Source: Melioribacteraceae bacterium (GTDB taxonomy: Bacteria > Bacteroidota > Ignavibacteria > Ignavibacteriales > Melioribacteraceae). From it: 64,000 bases of DNA. This document shows, in pieces, positions 55,159-63,196 of this stretch. The stretch spans positions 62,001 to 126,000 of the forward strand of contig JALVFE010000035.1 of assembly GCA_027030245.1 (NCBI GenBank), given 5' to 3'. Below the pieces are notes generated by a model. The model saw nothing but the letters and a program-made list of their open reading frames with translations, ran no database searches and was not told the origin of the DNA. Numbering within the stretch: position 1 is the first letter of the stretch; every line of letters starts with the position of its first letter. The position numbers and the translations under genes were made by a program.

Positions 55159-56547
55159 TCAATAATTATTTTTACTAACCGCAATATATTTCAAACTTCC
55201 GGAAAGTTTAGCCTCGGTTAAGGTTTTTAATGTTTTAGTTTCAATAATTTGAACCGTGGTATCATTGGGAACCACGGCATAAATCAGTTCATTAGCGGCG
55301 GTTAATCCCAACTTGTCGATATCTTTATCCCAAACTTTAATTTCCGATATCGAAAGATTCTGTACATCCACTTTCATTATTCCGCCAATGTTTTCTTTTC
55401 CTACTTTTTTAAAAAATGCTTGATAGTAAAAATTATCTCCCATTATACCGTCGGTAACATACGGATTGCCGGTCTCCAAAACTTGTGCTACCTTATCTGT
55501 TTCGGCATCCAGAATTACAATTTTATCGGTTCTGTTTTCGGGTAAGAATATATATTTACCATTATTCGAAATTTCGATATCGGCAGCTTTATTATCCGTC
55601 AATACCGAATCCAGCGTGTAATTATTATCAAAATCTTGTGCGTCAACCACTTTAACTTCTTTTTTGGAACTTGAATAAAAATAAAGCTTACCGGTTAAAT
55701 TACTGTAAACAACATCCTTCGGTTTGAATCCGTCGGCGAAAGTATAAGTTTCGAGCGCAGTTAGCGAAGCCAAATCGATTACGGTAAATGATTTTTCGGA
55801 AGTATTGGTAACGTAAGCTTTATCACTGCTGAAACCAATGTTTGTGGGACCTAGTCCGACATCGATGGTTTTAATAATAGAGAAAGACTGCGGATCGATT
55901 ACCGTAACCGTTCCGGGGATGGTTTTCAAATTTACCATAAACAAATATTTGCCCAACGGCGAAAATTCTATTGCAGCGGTTTGATAATCTTCCGTTGTTG
56001 CGTTAACGTATAAACTGTCTTTATAAACATTAAGGTCGCCAATCCTGTAAATAACTTGCTTATTTGCCTTATCCCTTACAAAAACATAGGGGAAACCGTT
56101 TTCGGAATATTTTCCTTCGGTAAAAAACCATGCGGTTACAGGAACGTCTTCTTCGTTCGGGGAAATCATTGACATACCGTTTATGTTTCTAACTGCTCCG
56201 CTAAGCGAAACCGTATAATATTCGGCTTGCATGTAATTGGTATTCGGAGTAAATACAACGACGGTATCGGATTCAGCAGCGTAAGAAAATTTTCCCGCTA
56301 TTTTTCCACTAACACTTTCCACCTTAAAGTTATCCGGGAAAGTCGACAAATCCATAACCCAATTGAATTTCATTTCGATTGGTGCATCGACCGGGAAAAC
56401 CAAATTATTTTTATCGATTGTTCCGAATGAAACAAACGAAGGACGCGTATTGGGAACCGGCTCCGGCGGTAATCTATCCGGAATACAACTGCTTAACCCA
56501 AATATCAACACCAATAAAATAAAATTCTTATTGATCATTCCAAGCAT
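55159..56547 (-). CDS. Beta-propeller lipoprotein with Ig-like N-terminus
   Basis: 462 residues. A lipobox (GLSSC) near residue 21 marks a lipoprotein. An SbsA-like Ig domain (about 40-150, with FNWVMDLSTFPDNFKV) is followed by YVTN/YncE-type beta-propeller repeats, such as LFMVNLKTIPGTVTVIDP, YVTNTSEKSFTVIDLASL, IFLPENRTDKIVILDAE. Such propellers typically bind proteins, peptides or substrates at the cell surface. As the gene lies directly before the TonB receptor in the operon, it may act as its surface-exposed partner in place of a SusD. The exact role is unknown. Confidence 0.8.
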   Translation of the reverse strand: MLGMINKNFILLVLIFGLSSCIPDRLPPEPVPNTRPSFVSFGTIDKNNLVFPVDAPIEMKFNWVMDLSTFPDNFKVESVSGKIAGKFSYAAESDTVVVFTPNTNYMQAEYYTVSLSGAVRNINGMSMISPNEEDVPVTAWFFTEGKYSENGFPYVFVRDKANKQVIYRIGDLNVYKDSLYVNATTEDYQTAAIEFSPLGKYLFMVNLKTIPGTVTVIDPQSFSIIKTIDVGLGPTNIGFSSDKAYVTNTSEKSFTVIDLASLTALETYTFADGFKPKDVVYSNLTGKLYFYSSSKKEVKVVDAQDFDNNYTLDSVLTDNKAADIEISNNGKYIFLPENRTDKIVILDAETDKVAQVLETGNPYVTDGIMGDNFYYQAFFKKVGKENIGGIMKVDVQNLSISEIKVWDKDIDKLGLTAANELIYAVVPNDTTVQIIETKTLKTLTEAKLSGSLKYIAVSKNNY

Positions 56548-56628
56548 TGTAATACCTTTAAATAGTATTAAATTAGACTTTTACAATCTAAATTGGGGCG
56601 CAAATTATGCGTTTGCGCCCCTCCGAAA

Positions 56629-58308
56629 TTATTTCAACAGCATCATTTTTTTGGACACAACAGTATTACCCGAAGTAATTTTGTAAATATACATTCCGGA
56701 CGAAAGTTGATTTCCACTATCGTCGGTTCCGTTCCAACGTATATTTTTTACTCCCGCCGGCAATTCTTTTTTATTTATAAGAGTCTTAACCTTTCTACCC
56801 AAAACGTCGTAAATTGCAATTGTAACAATTTGTTTTTCCGGAAGCGTAAAATGGATATTAGTAGAAGGATTAAACGGATTAGGATAATTGCTTACCAATC
56901 CGAAACCTTTAACTCTACTCAAATCATTACCGCTTTCTTTTACCGAAGTGATAACAGCTTTATCGGCCATTTTATGAACCGAAGGACCGGAGATAAAATT
57001 GTAATTCAGGCAATAATAAATTCCCCCTTCCGTTCCGGGTGCGCCTTCCCAAATAGTATTGGGGAAGTATTCTTCGTTATCCCAATTTTCGTTGCCCACA
57101 ACATAAACCCAAGGTCTTATATCCGTACCGGCATTAATAAACGAACGTGCCACGGACAATTCAACGGCATTATCCTCGTCGTTCTTGGCAAAAGTTACAA
57201 AAGCTCCCGGGACTTCCGCAAACTCTTCGAAAGCGCCTGCCCAATCGGCAACATATCTCCACAGCGGAACTTGGTTCGAGGTGCTATCGGGATTTAATGC
57301 GGCACTTAGATCGATCATATAATCTACCGGTAAGCGCCAAAAGCCGCTGTAACCCAAACCGGTTGTATCGCCCCAGTTTACATCGAACATAATTTGAAAT
57401 GCGGATGCATTGGGATAATTAGTGTAAATACCGCTGAACGTTGCGGAAGGATCGATATCAATTCTCATATAAAAATTCGTTGAATCGCTAGTGACGTAAA
57501 TATCCTTCAAATCGAATTCCGGACCTGTTGGTTGGTCGCCTAACTCTTCTGCAATTTCATCAACATCAGCGGCAGGAATTGATGCCCAATCCAAAAGATC
57601 GCCGTCAATTTGAATATCGGACATAATTTCGGTTCCGTGCGTTTGAATAACCGAACCGCCATACCAAAAATCATATTTCAGCATGTAATCGCCGCCTTCG
57701 GTAGGAAGTTGATCTGCGCCGTCCGTCCACTGAAAATCCGCAACCGAGTAAACCCAAGGTCTGAATTCCGTTCCAAAATTTACCTTGTCGCGGGGAATTG
57801 CAAATTCCACGGCATTCCTTTCGTCGTTAATTCCCAAAGCCAAAGTATCGAGCGGCACAAATTCACCTTCTGCATATGTAGGCATTCTTCCGCCTGTATA
57901 CTTGTAAAGAATAGCAAACTGCATTTGCTTTGTTGTATCCGCCACTAAATTCACATAGTAATTGTAAGCATTATTCCACCAACCCCAATCGAATCCTGTT
58001 GTATCACCGATTTCGGTATCCATGTACATTTCGAATACGGGCGGATTTGTATAGTTGTAAAAATTGTCGAAGCTTGCCGCATCGTTCATATCAATACGAA
58101 CGTATACGAACGACGTATCATGCGTTATGTAAAGATGTTTTAAATCAAAATCCGGATAAGCGGCAAGATCGCCTACGGTTTCTTCGATGGGAGCTTGATC
58201 CAATGGGGATATATCAGCCCAATCAAGCATGTTACCGTCAATCTCAATTTGTGCAAATGAGATCGAGAACATTGCGATAAGAAACAAAAAAGTTATAAGG
58301 TATTTCAT
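56629..58308 (-). CDS. T9SS protein with two DOMON/CBM9-like repeats
   Basis: 559 residues: signal peptide (about 1-19), two tandem repeats of roughly 210 residues (about 20-230 and 235-455), and a T9SS type A tail with SNYPNPFNPSTNI. Each repeat opens with IEIDGNMLDWADI or IQIDGDLLDWASI and continues through FDLKHLYIT/FDLKDIYVT, FYNYTNPPVFEMYMDT/PNASAFQIMFDV and GDTTGFDWGWWN/GDTTGLGYSGFW, so they are clear internal duplicates. The pattern fits a DOMON/CBM9-like sugar- or haem-binding fold. A very good ribosome site, ggaggtga, lies 5 bp before the ATG. Probably a surface carbohydrate-binding protein. Confidence 0.8.
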   Translation of the reverse strand: MKYLITFLFLIAMFSISFAQIEIDGNMLDWADISPLDQAPIEETVGDLAAYPDFDLKHLYITHDTSFVYVRIDMNDAASFDNFYNYTNPPVFEMYMDTEIGDTTGFDWGWWNNAYNYYVNLVADTTKQMQFAILYKYTGGRMPTYAEGEFVPLDTLALGINDERNAVEFAIPRDKVNFGTEFRPWVYSVADFQWTDGADQLPTEGGDYMLKYDFWYGGSVIQTHGTEIMSDIQIDGDLLDWASIPAADVDEIAEELGDQPTGPEFDLKDIYVTSDSTNFYMRIDIDPSATFSGIYTNYPNASAFQIMFDVNWGDTTGLGYSGFWRLPVDYMIDLSAALNPDSTSNQVPLWRYVADWAGAFEEFAEVPGAFVTFAKNDEDNAVELSVARSFINAGTDIRPWVYVVGNENWDNEEYFPNTIWEGAPGTEGGIYYCLNYNFISGPSVHKMADKAVITSVKESGNDLSRVKGFGLVSNYPNPFNPSTNIHFTLPEKQIVTIAIYDVLGRKVKTLINKKELPAGVKNIRWNGTDDSGNQLSSGMYIYKITSGNTVVSKKMMLLK

Positions 58309-58354
58309 GAGTTCACCTCCGTGGTTATTGAAAGTAATTTAATATTTATTTTTT

Positions 58355-60586
58355 TTACTTTAAAAGAACAATTTTTTTAATGAACTTACGCCTGCGTGTT
58401 TCTAATCTGAAAAAGTATATACCACTGCCGGCTTCTTCGTTAAACAAATTTCTCCCGTTCCAAATGATGCGGCTATTTCTAATTTCGTTTTGAGTAAACT
58501 CTTTAATCTTTTTACCGTTAATATCGTAAATGGCGGAACCGATAATTTCTTCGTCAAATTCCGGAATGATAATATTTACAAAACCATTGAAAGGATTCGG
58601 ATATGCTTCTATTTGAAATTGCCCGGGTAATTTACCCTCTGCCGGTTCTTCCACCGACGTTATAACAATAGAATATTGATAACTTTCGGTTTGATAACTG
58701 TCCGGTGCATAATCATCGTCAACATTTTCGTCGTTGTCGTTAATATTGAATACCACACCTATTACCCGGCTGGTGTGTATGTTTAATTGTGAAAACGGAA
58801 TAGCTAATTCCACACGCGAAGATTCTGATGTTCCTTGGGCGTAAACGGTTTCCCCGGCATAACTCCAATTCCATTCACCGTTGGTGCCTGCATATTTCCA
58901 CAAACTGCTGTTCTCTACCATGTAATCAAAACCGCTGTAACTACCACCGCTGTGAAAGCCTGTTGCGGTATCGTTATCGGTATCGATAAAAACATGATAA
59001 AAATATTGCTGGGAAAAATTGCTTGCGGTTTTATAACTGAAATAAACTTCGTCGTTTGATGAAGTCATCCAAAGATCGAGAAGATCTACGTTTGAATTTA
59101 ATGCGTCTCCGGCATTTTCTTCCAATGGTGGTTTATCAAGTTTATAGTTATCAGACCAATCACCGAAATCGCCATCGATAATAATTTGACCGTTTGAATC
59201 GGGGGGATTCACTCCACTTGCAAAAAGTTCAAAATAATTGTCCCCTGTGTAATTATCTCCTGAGGCGCCGGAGTTTATTATTACTTGATGTAGCAAATTG
59301 TTATAGCCTGTAGAGTCTTCCCAAACCGATTCATTCGCAAGCCGGATTGCATAATCTTTTCTATCGTGTAAATTTTTAATCGTATCGGGTAAAAATAACA
59401 ATACGTCATAAACACCTTCCGGCATTGTTTGTTTTATTCCGCCTTCGATGTTAACAGCGGTTGTATCGCCAGAAAACCAAAATCTTGGGTCAACGCCGGT
59501 AACAAGTTTGTATTTCGCTTTTGTAGTTGTGTTACGCAAAATTATTTCAAGACCGCGCGGGTTATAAGGATTTGCAAAACCGGAGTTTTCAACATCGAAC
59601 GAAAGGGAAAAAATTCCACCCGGTTTAACGCTATCTACAACGGTTGCTTTTACAAGCGAAAATCTGTATCCCAATCTCTTTTTAATTTCTTCCATGCAGC
59701 CTTCGTTTACCCAACCTTGTAAAACATCGGGATGATAATCTTTATTAAGAACCGACCAGTGCATTCTGTTTAAATCGATTAACGCGTTAGAGCACCCGGA
59801 ATAACTGCTTGGATTGCATGTTTCGCCGCCCTGCGGAACAAACCTGTTATCTTGATTGAGATAATTCTTATCACCTTCGATATCATCGCTAAGGTACGTT
59901 CCGTAATCTGTTGCGCTCGCTAAAAAGCAATCGTTGTGTGCACCGGTTCTTGCTTTTTTTGTTCCGCTAAATGCTTCGGCTAGAGTTAACGGATTATTGT
60001 CTTGAAATATCTTTCTTTTGTAATCGGGTGTTCGGATAACCACCGGACGCTCAACCGGCAGGGCGTCCAACAATGCAAACAGCACGGTTCGCCTGTCGTT
60101 AGTATTATTAAGATGATGCGTAGAATAATACCATTCGCCCCATGCTCCTATAAAACCGGCTTCCATATATGCAATTACGTCGTAGTGCTTTTGTAAAACA
60201 GGCTTTAATTGATTTATGTGCATCAATATCGTATCCAAAGCTGCATCCTCACCATCAATGTCATGAGTGTAAGAAAATCTTATTACGAGCTTTACCCCTC
60301 CGTTCCGGGCGTTAACAAGATCATTTTCAACCGTGGTCAAAAGGCTATCTGAGAGAAGGGTGTTTCTGAGTTGAGGTATCGTATAAACACGGTGAATAAC
60401 GCTTATATTTTGAGCTTTAACGCTGCTAATGAAACTTTGTGTAAGAGGAGAATAAGAATCGGCGGAAAATCCCCGCTCCGGATTCCTGAAATTTTCATTG
60501 CTCGGGTTGTAAATCAAGGTTGATTTTGGTTGAGCAATAGTTAAATGGGCAAAAATCAGAAATATTATTGTTAATATTTTTGTCAT
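58355..60586 (-). CDS. T9SS-secreted DUF4874/DUF4832 protein with CBM-like domain
   Basis: 743 residues: signal peptide (about 1-18), DUF4874 (about 20-190, with NFRNPERGF, VIHRVYTIPQLRNT, KLVIRFSYT and YMEAGFIGAWGEWYYS), DUF4832 (about 200-450), a DOMON/CBM9-like domain (about 465-640, GQIIIDGDFGDWSDN) and a T9SS type A tail with EAYPNPFNGFVNI. DUF4874/DUF4832 form a TIM-barrel pair resembling glycoside hydrolases; a GEWY segment with a nearby Glu could hold the active site, but the activity is unproven. It lies 46 bp before the two-repeat protein and only 1 bp after the beta-helix gene. Confidence 0.82.
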   Translation of the reverse strand: MTKILTIIFLIFAHLTIAQPKSTLIYNPSNENFRNPERGFSADSYSPLTQSFISSVKAQNISVIHRVYTIPQLRNTLLSDSLLTTVENDLVNARNGGVKLVIRFSYTHDIDGEDAALDTILMHINQLKPVLQKHYDVIAYMEAGFIGAWGEWYYSTHHLNNTNDRRTVLFALLDALPVERPVVIRTPDYKRKIFQDNNPLTLAEAFSGTKKARTGAHNDCFLASATDYGTYLSDDIEGDKNYLNQDNRFVPQGGETCNPSSYSGCSNALIDLNRMHWSVLNKDYHPDVLQGWVNEGCMEEIKKRLGYRFSLVKATVVDSVKPGGIFSLSFDVENSGFANPYNPRGLEIILRNTTTKAKYKLVTGVDPRFWFSGDTTAVNIEGGIKQTMPEGVYDVLLFLPDTIKNLHDRKDYAIRLANESVWEDSTGYNNLLHQVIINSGASGDNYTGDNYFELFASGVNPPDSNGQIIIDGDFGDWSDNYKLDKPPLEENAGDALNSNVDLLDLWMTSSNDEVYFSYKTASNFSQQYFYHVFIDTDNDTATGFHSGGSYSGFDYMVENSSLWKYAGTNGEWNWSYAGETVYAQGTSESSRVELAIPFSQLNIHTSRVIGVVFNINDNDENVDDDYAPDSYQTESYQYSIVITSVEEPAEGKLPGQFQIEAYPNPFNGFVNIIIPEFDEEIIGSAIYDINGKKIKEFTQNEIRNSRIIWNGRNLFNEEAGSGIYFFRLETRRRKFIKKIVLLK

Positions 60587-60587
60587 T

Positions 60588-62366
60588 TTATTTTAAGTAT
60601 ATAAGTTTTTTAGTTGTTTTATATGAGCCGATTGTCAAACTCAATAAATATATTCCGCTTGGGATTTGTTCGCCGGAATTTGTAATCCCGTTCCATTCGA
60701 ATTTGTATTCTTGTTGCTCCACGGTTCCATTGAAAACAGTATCGATCAACCTTCCGCGCAAATCGTAAATATTCAGCGAAACGTTTCTGTGTAAAAATGC
60801 CGGGCTAACCTTAAACTTTAAAGTTACCGCCGGATTGAACGGATTTGGGAAAGGATTGAGCAACCGTATCGATTGCGGAATAGTTATCTTGCTTGTTTTA
60901 ATGCCGGTGGGATTATTATATTCAACTGCACCAATATCCACGGTATCTCCAACAATTCTCGGATTACCGAAAAAGTCTTCGCTCCCAATGATATCCGGAC
61001 TAAGCGTAATTCCAGAATTTACCGCCGGAGAATTTTCCAACAAAGCCGGATCGTTATTTTCAACATCTTCTAAAAGCGGATCGGCATAAAAAGAATTGGA
61101 ATCGTTTTTACTGTTATTTTTATAAGCGTTAAAGTTTGAATATTCATTTCCTTCCCAAACCCATCGTTTTGTTCCGCTTGAATAATAATCGTTATAATAT
61201 ATATGGAAATCCTTTCCCGTGGTATTTGAATAACTAATCAAGGGAATATTGGATTTTGAATACACTATATTATTTTTAATGATATTATTCTCGCAGTAAT
61301 ACTGAATGTAAATTTCCCCGCCCCAATCAAAATCATCGGATCTGTTGTGGTAAAGGGTATTATTAACAATTGTGCAATTTAATGTTTTCCCCCTTTGAGC
61401 ATCGTAACCTCCGATTGCAATACCGATAGCGTGATTATTTCTAATTAGGTTATTTCTTAATATCACACCGCTTGTGAAACCGTTGGAATGTTCGCTGGCA
61501 AGTTCCACGCCTATGTTACAATTGAACACAATATTTTTTTCGATTATAATATCTTTACCGCCGTCCACATAAATACCGTCTGCGCTACCGTCCCCGTCAT
61601 ACGAAGGATTGGATCTGCTATCAATATTATATGCAATATTCCCGGTTACCAATCCGTTTCTTGCTTGATCGAGCGTTACATCGGAGCATGTTCCTTCGAA
61701 TCCGATAAAATCAAACGCAATATTATTATTATCGTGCACAATGTTATTCGATACTACAAAGTTTTCCACATTACCGTTTAATACAATCGATTCGCTCCAT
61801 GCCAATTTGCAATGATGGACTTCGTTGCCGTCGATTAAAATATCGTGGATGGAAACCGTTGTGTTTGTTCCGTAAACCGCAATGCCGTGCGCGCCGCCAT
61901 CCCGGTGGTTGTGTTCGATATGATGGATATTGTTGTTCTTTATTTCAATATGATGCGAATTTCCGCGCACCCAAATTCCGGCCGGGAATTTATCCGTATC
62001 GGAAGTAATCATGTTCCGCATTTCAAATCCTTCCAACCGGATATAGCTTTTGTTAATTATTTTAACAATCCCCACTATCCAATCCGTACCGGTTGACACA
62101 CCCGTGGCATCCAACACAGGATGTTCTCCAGGATAGGCCATTAAAGTAATGTATCCATCATTCTCATTACCGCTTCTAATAAACCTAATCAATTCGAAAT
62201 AAGGTTGCGATTTTTCGTGTACTAATATTGTATCGCCTGCATGAGCCGCATTTATTGCTTCTTTTATTGTTGTATAATCATAACCAGAGTCGCCCACGGA
62301 AATCGTGCTGCCGAATAATCCGAATGTGTTAATAAACATCAATATTACAAACAAAACGTTTTTCAT
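60588..62366 (-). CDS. T9SS-secreted parallel beta-helix protein
   Basis: 592 residues: signal peptide (about 1-19), a right-handed beta-helix from about 20 to 490 with PbH1-like rungs such as IEIKNNNIHHIEH, ILIDGNEVHHCK, FVVSNNIVHDNNN, IIEKNIVFNCN, VILRNNLIRNNHA and NIIKNNIVYSKS, and a divergent T9SS tail (NPFPNPFNPAVTL). The asparagine ladder is typical of PL6 and of DUF1565 proteins; the opening DYTTIKEAINAAHAGDTILV is that of the DUF1565/pectate-lyase superfamily. It may cleave or bind an acidic glycan, but no catalytic base could be identified. It lies 8 bp after the aldolase gene. Confidence 0.8.
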   Translation of the reverse strand: MKNVLFVILMFINTFGLFGSTISVGDSGYDYTTIKEAINAAHAGDTILVHEKSQPYFELIRFIRSGNENDGYITLMAYPGEHPVLDATGVSTGTDWIVGIVKIINKSYIRLEGFEMRNMITSDTDKFPAGIWVRGNSHHIEIKNNNIHHIEHNHRDGGAHGIAVYGTNTTVSIHDILIDGNEVHHCKLAWSESIVLNGNVENFVVSNNIVHDNNNIAFDFIGFEGTCSDVTLDQARNGLVTGNIAYNIDSRSNPSYDGDGSADGIYVDGGKDIIIEKNIVFNCNIGVELASEHSNGFTSGVILRNNLIRNNHAIGIAIGGYDAQRGKTLNCTIVNNTLYHNRSDDFDWGGEIYIQYYCENNIIKNNIVYSKSNIPLISYSNTTGKDFHIYYNDYYSSGTKRWVWEGNEYSNFNAYKNNSKNDSNSFYADPLLEDVENNDPALLENSPAVNSGITLSPDIIGSEDFFGNPRIVGDTVDIGAVEYNNPTGIKTSKITIPQSIRLLNPFPNPFNPAVTLKFKVSPAFLHRNVSLNIYDLRGRLIDTVFNGTVEQQEYKFEWNGITNSGEQIPSGIYLLSLTIGSYKTTKKLIYLK

Positions 62367-62374
62367 GTTAATTC

Positions 62375-63196
62375 CTATTCTTTCAAAAGATTGAACTTCG
62401 ACTTTGCCAACACAGATATTTCCTTTATGGCGTATGGGAAAATTCTTCTGAGGTCTATATCATCTGTTGAGTTAAGAATCTTCTTCAAAGATTTCATAAA
62501 AGTATTTTTAAATTCTGTTGCAACATTAATTTTATTTATTCCAAATACAATAGCTTTTATAATATCATCATCCGAAATACCCGACGAACCGTGTAAAACA
62601 AGCAGAGTATCCGGTACGGCTTTTCTTATTTCCTTTAATAGTTCAAAATCCAATCTGGGAGTTTCCTTATAAAAACCGTGTGCTGTTCCAATGGCAATCG
62701 CGAGAGCATCAACATTTGTCTTTTTAATAAACGCTTTTGCTTCTTGGGGCTGTGTGAACTTATCTACATTTTGTTTTTGTCCTAACTTTGCGACATATCC
62801 CAATTCAGCTTCTACTGGTACACCGTATTGTTTTGCCAACTCTACAACTCTAATGGTTAAAGAAACATTTTCTTCGAAAGACAGTTCGCTGCCGTCAATC
62901 ATTACCGAATCGAAACCGGCGTCCAGACATTCGGCGACTAATTCGACGGAATTTCCGTGATCGAGATGCAACCAACCTTCAACACCATAATCTTCTGTCA
63001 TCGACTTTGCCAAAGCTACGGTAGTTTTCATTCCTAAATAATCAATCGTGTTTTTAGATGCTTGTAAAATCAAACTCACACCAGCAGTTTTCGCAGCTTC
63101 CAACAATCCTTTTAATGTTTCAACGTTATAGAAATTCGCCGCAATAATAGCATCGTTATTAGTTACAAGTAGTCTATATTTTTCCTTAAGGTTCAC
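62375..63196 (-). CDS. Class II ketose-bisphosphate aldolase (KbaY/GatY/FbaA type)
   Basis: 273 residues, a zinc-dependent aldolase. Catalytic Asp79 and zinc-binding His80 are in HLDHGNS (77-83), Glu near 131 in EAELG, His173 in GTAHG and His202 in LHGSSG, followed by GINKINVATEFK. It would split tagatose-1,6-bisphosphate or fructose-1,6-bisphosphate to dihydroxyacetone phosphate and glyceraldehyde-3-phosphate. Together with the PfkB kinase that overlaps it by 11 bp, and with the AgaS-like SIS enzyme in the first locus, it could complete a tagatose-6-phosphate route. Start is a GTG at 63196. Fructose versus tagatose specificity cannot be read from sequence. Confidence 0.88.
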   Translation of the reverse strand: MNLKEKYRLLVTNNDAIIAANFYNVETLKGLLEAAKTAGVSLILQASKNTIDYLGMKTTVALAKSMTEDYGVEGWLHLDHGNSVELVAECLDAGFDSVMIDGSELSFEENVSLTIRVVELAKQYGVPVEAELGYVAKLGQKQNVDKFTQPQEAKAFIKKTNVDALAIAIGTAHGFYKETPRLDFELLKEIRKAVPDTLLVLHGSSGISDDDIIKAIVFGINKINVATEFKNTFMKSLKKILNSTDDIDLRRIFPYAIKEISVLAKSKFNLLKE

